Assembly (NCBI GenBank): GCA_937911235.1
Contig: CALDPN010000136.1
Location: forward strand, 1-6,451
Reading direction: 5' to 3'
Origin: an uncultured Bacteroidales bacterium
GTDB taxonomy: Bacteria > Bacteroidota > Bacteroidia > Bacteroidales > Paludibacteraceae
DNA: 6,451 nt
The notes under the pieces were generated by a model that saw only the letters and a list, made by a program, of their open reading frames with translations, was not told where the DNA came from and searched no databases. The number at the start of each line of letters is the position of its first letter. The first letter of the stretch is position 1. Of the stretch, positions 6,368 through 6,451 are shown piece after piece. The translations under genes and the position numbers were made by a program.

Positions 6368-6451
6368 AATTACGCTGTAGCTTTCCCTGTCAATATGAGC
6401 AGGAAAACACACTCCGCCGCATCCCTTCACAAGCTCAGGCAGAGTATCTAT
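6269..6451 (-). CDS. Internal fragment of a PHP-domain metal-dependent phosphoesterase (foreign segment)
   Basis: The minus strand is open from the window edge at 6451 inward and encodes about 61 residues. They include LPELVKGCGGVCFPAHIDR followed by SYSVISSLGDFPPEL and FELTP. The PAHIDR motif (His19 and Asp21 of the visible part) with the downstream serine/tyrosine stretch and LG-x-x-PPEL resembles PHP-domain phosphoesterases common in Clostridia, in which such His/Asp residues bind catalytic metals. Both ends are missing: the N-terminal part lies beyond 6451, and the C-terminal part is replaced by the SprA sequence at about 6269. An in-frame GTG at 6430 is not a believable start because the motif-bearing sequence is already under way. 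Codons such as GGA, GGC and CTG are frequent here but less so in the neighbouring genes. Family call from motif recognition; substrate unknown. Confidence 0.65.

Noticed and set aside
6173..6430. An 85-codon minus-strand gene starting at GTG 6430
   Set aside because: It runs across the junction and reads antisense SprA for its last third. The PHP homology already extends upstream of the GTG to the window edge, so neither its start nor its end is genuine.

Overview
The window looks like a contig from an uncultured member of the Bacteroidota, most likely Bacteroidales. Evidence: the -7 promoter motif TAnnTTTG appears three times, most genes lack a strong Shine-Dalgarno sequence, there is a DUF4465-type lipoprotein, and the N-terminal part of SprA, the outer-membrane translocon of the type IX secretion system, sits directly after ruvA. 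Genus cannot be named from what is visible.

Layout. Positions 1-54 hold the 5' part of a tRNA-Leu(CAA) on the minus strand, cut by the window edge. Positions 55-168 are a divergent promoter region serving the tRNA (minus) and the first operon (plus). Positions 169-4097 carry four tightly packed plus-strand genes: a GDP-forming mannose-1-phosphate guanylyltransferase, the LPS-export ATPase LptB, an AGCS-family sodium:amino-acid symporter and a small DUF4465-type lipoprotein. Gaps are 6 and 4 bases, with one 8-base overlap, so they probably form one transcript. An intrinsic terminator at 4135-4165 closes it. A new promoter immediately follows and drives ruvA (4203-4799) and then sprA (from 4829). 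The entire ruvA-sprA spacer is a heptanucleotide tandem repeat.

The last ~180 bases do not belong with the rest. SprA homology stops near 6274, and beyond it the minus strand encodes an internal piece of an unrelated PHP-domain phosphoesterase of Clostridia/Firmicutes flavour, with higher GC and different codon choice. Both genes are cut at the same point, an AAGCTT hexamer. A chimeric join is the likeliest explanation, so sprA should not be read as a natural short protein.

Functionally, the first operon mixes envelope-building functions (GDP-mannose supply, LPS export) with amino-acid uptake and a surface lipoprotein. The second pairs DNA repair (RuvA) with protein secretion (SprA). I see no defence system, mobile element, CRISPR array or clearly undescribed system. 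The items most worth following up are the chimeric end, the repeat spacer before sprA, and the shared promoter nonamer.
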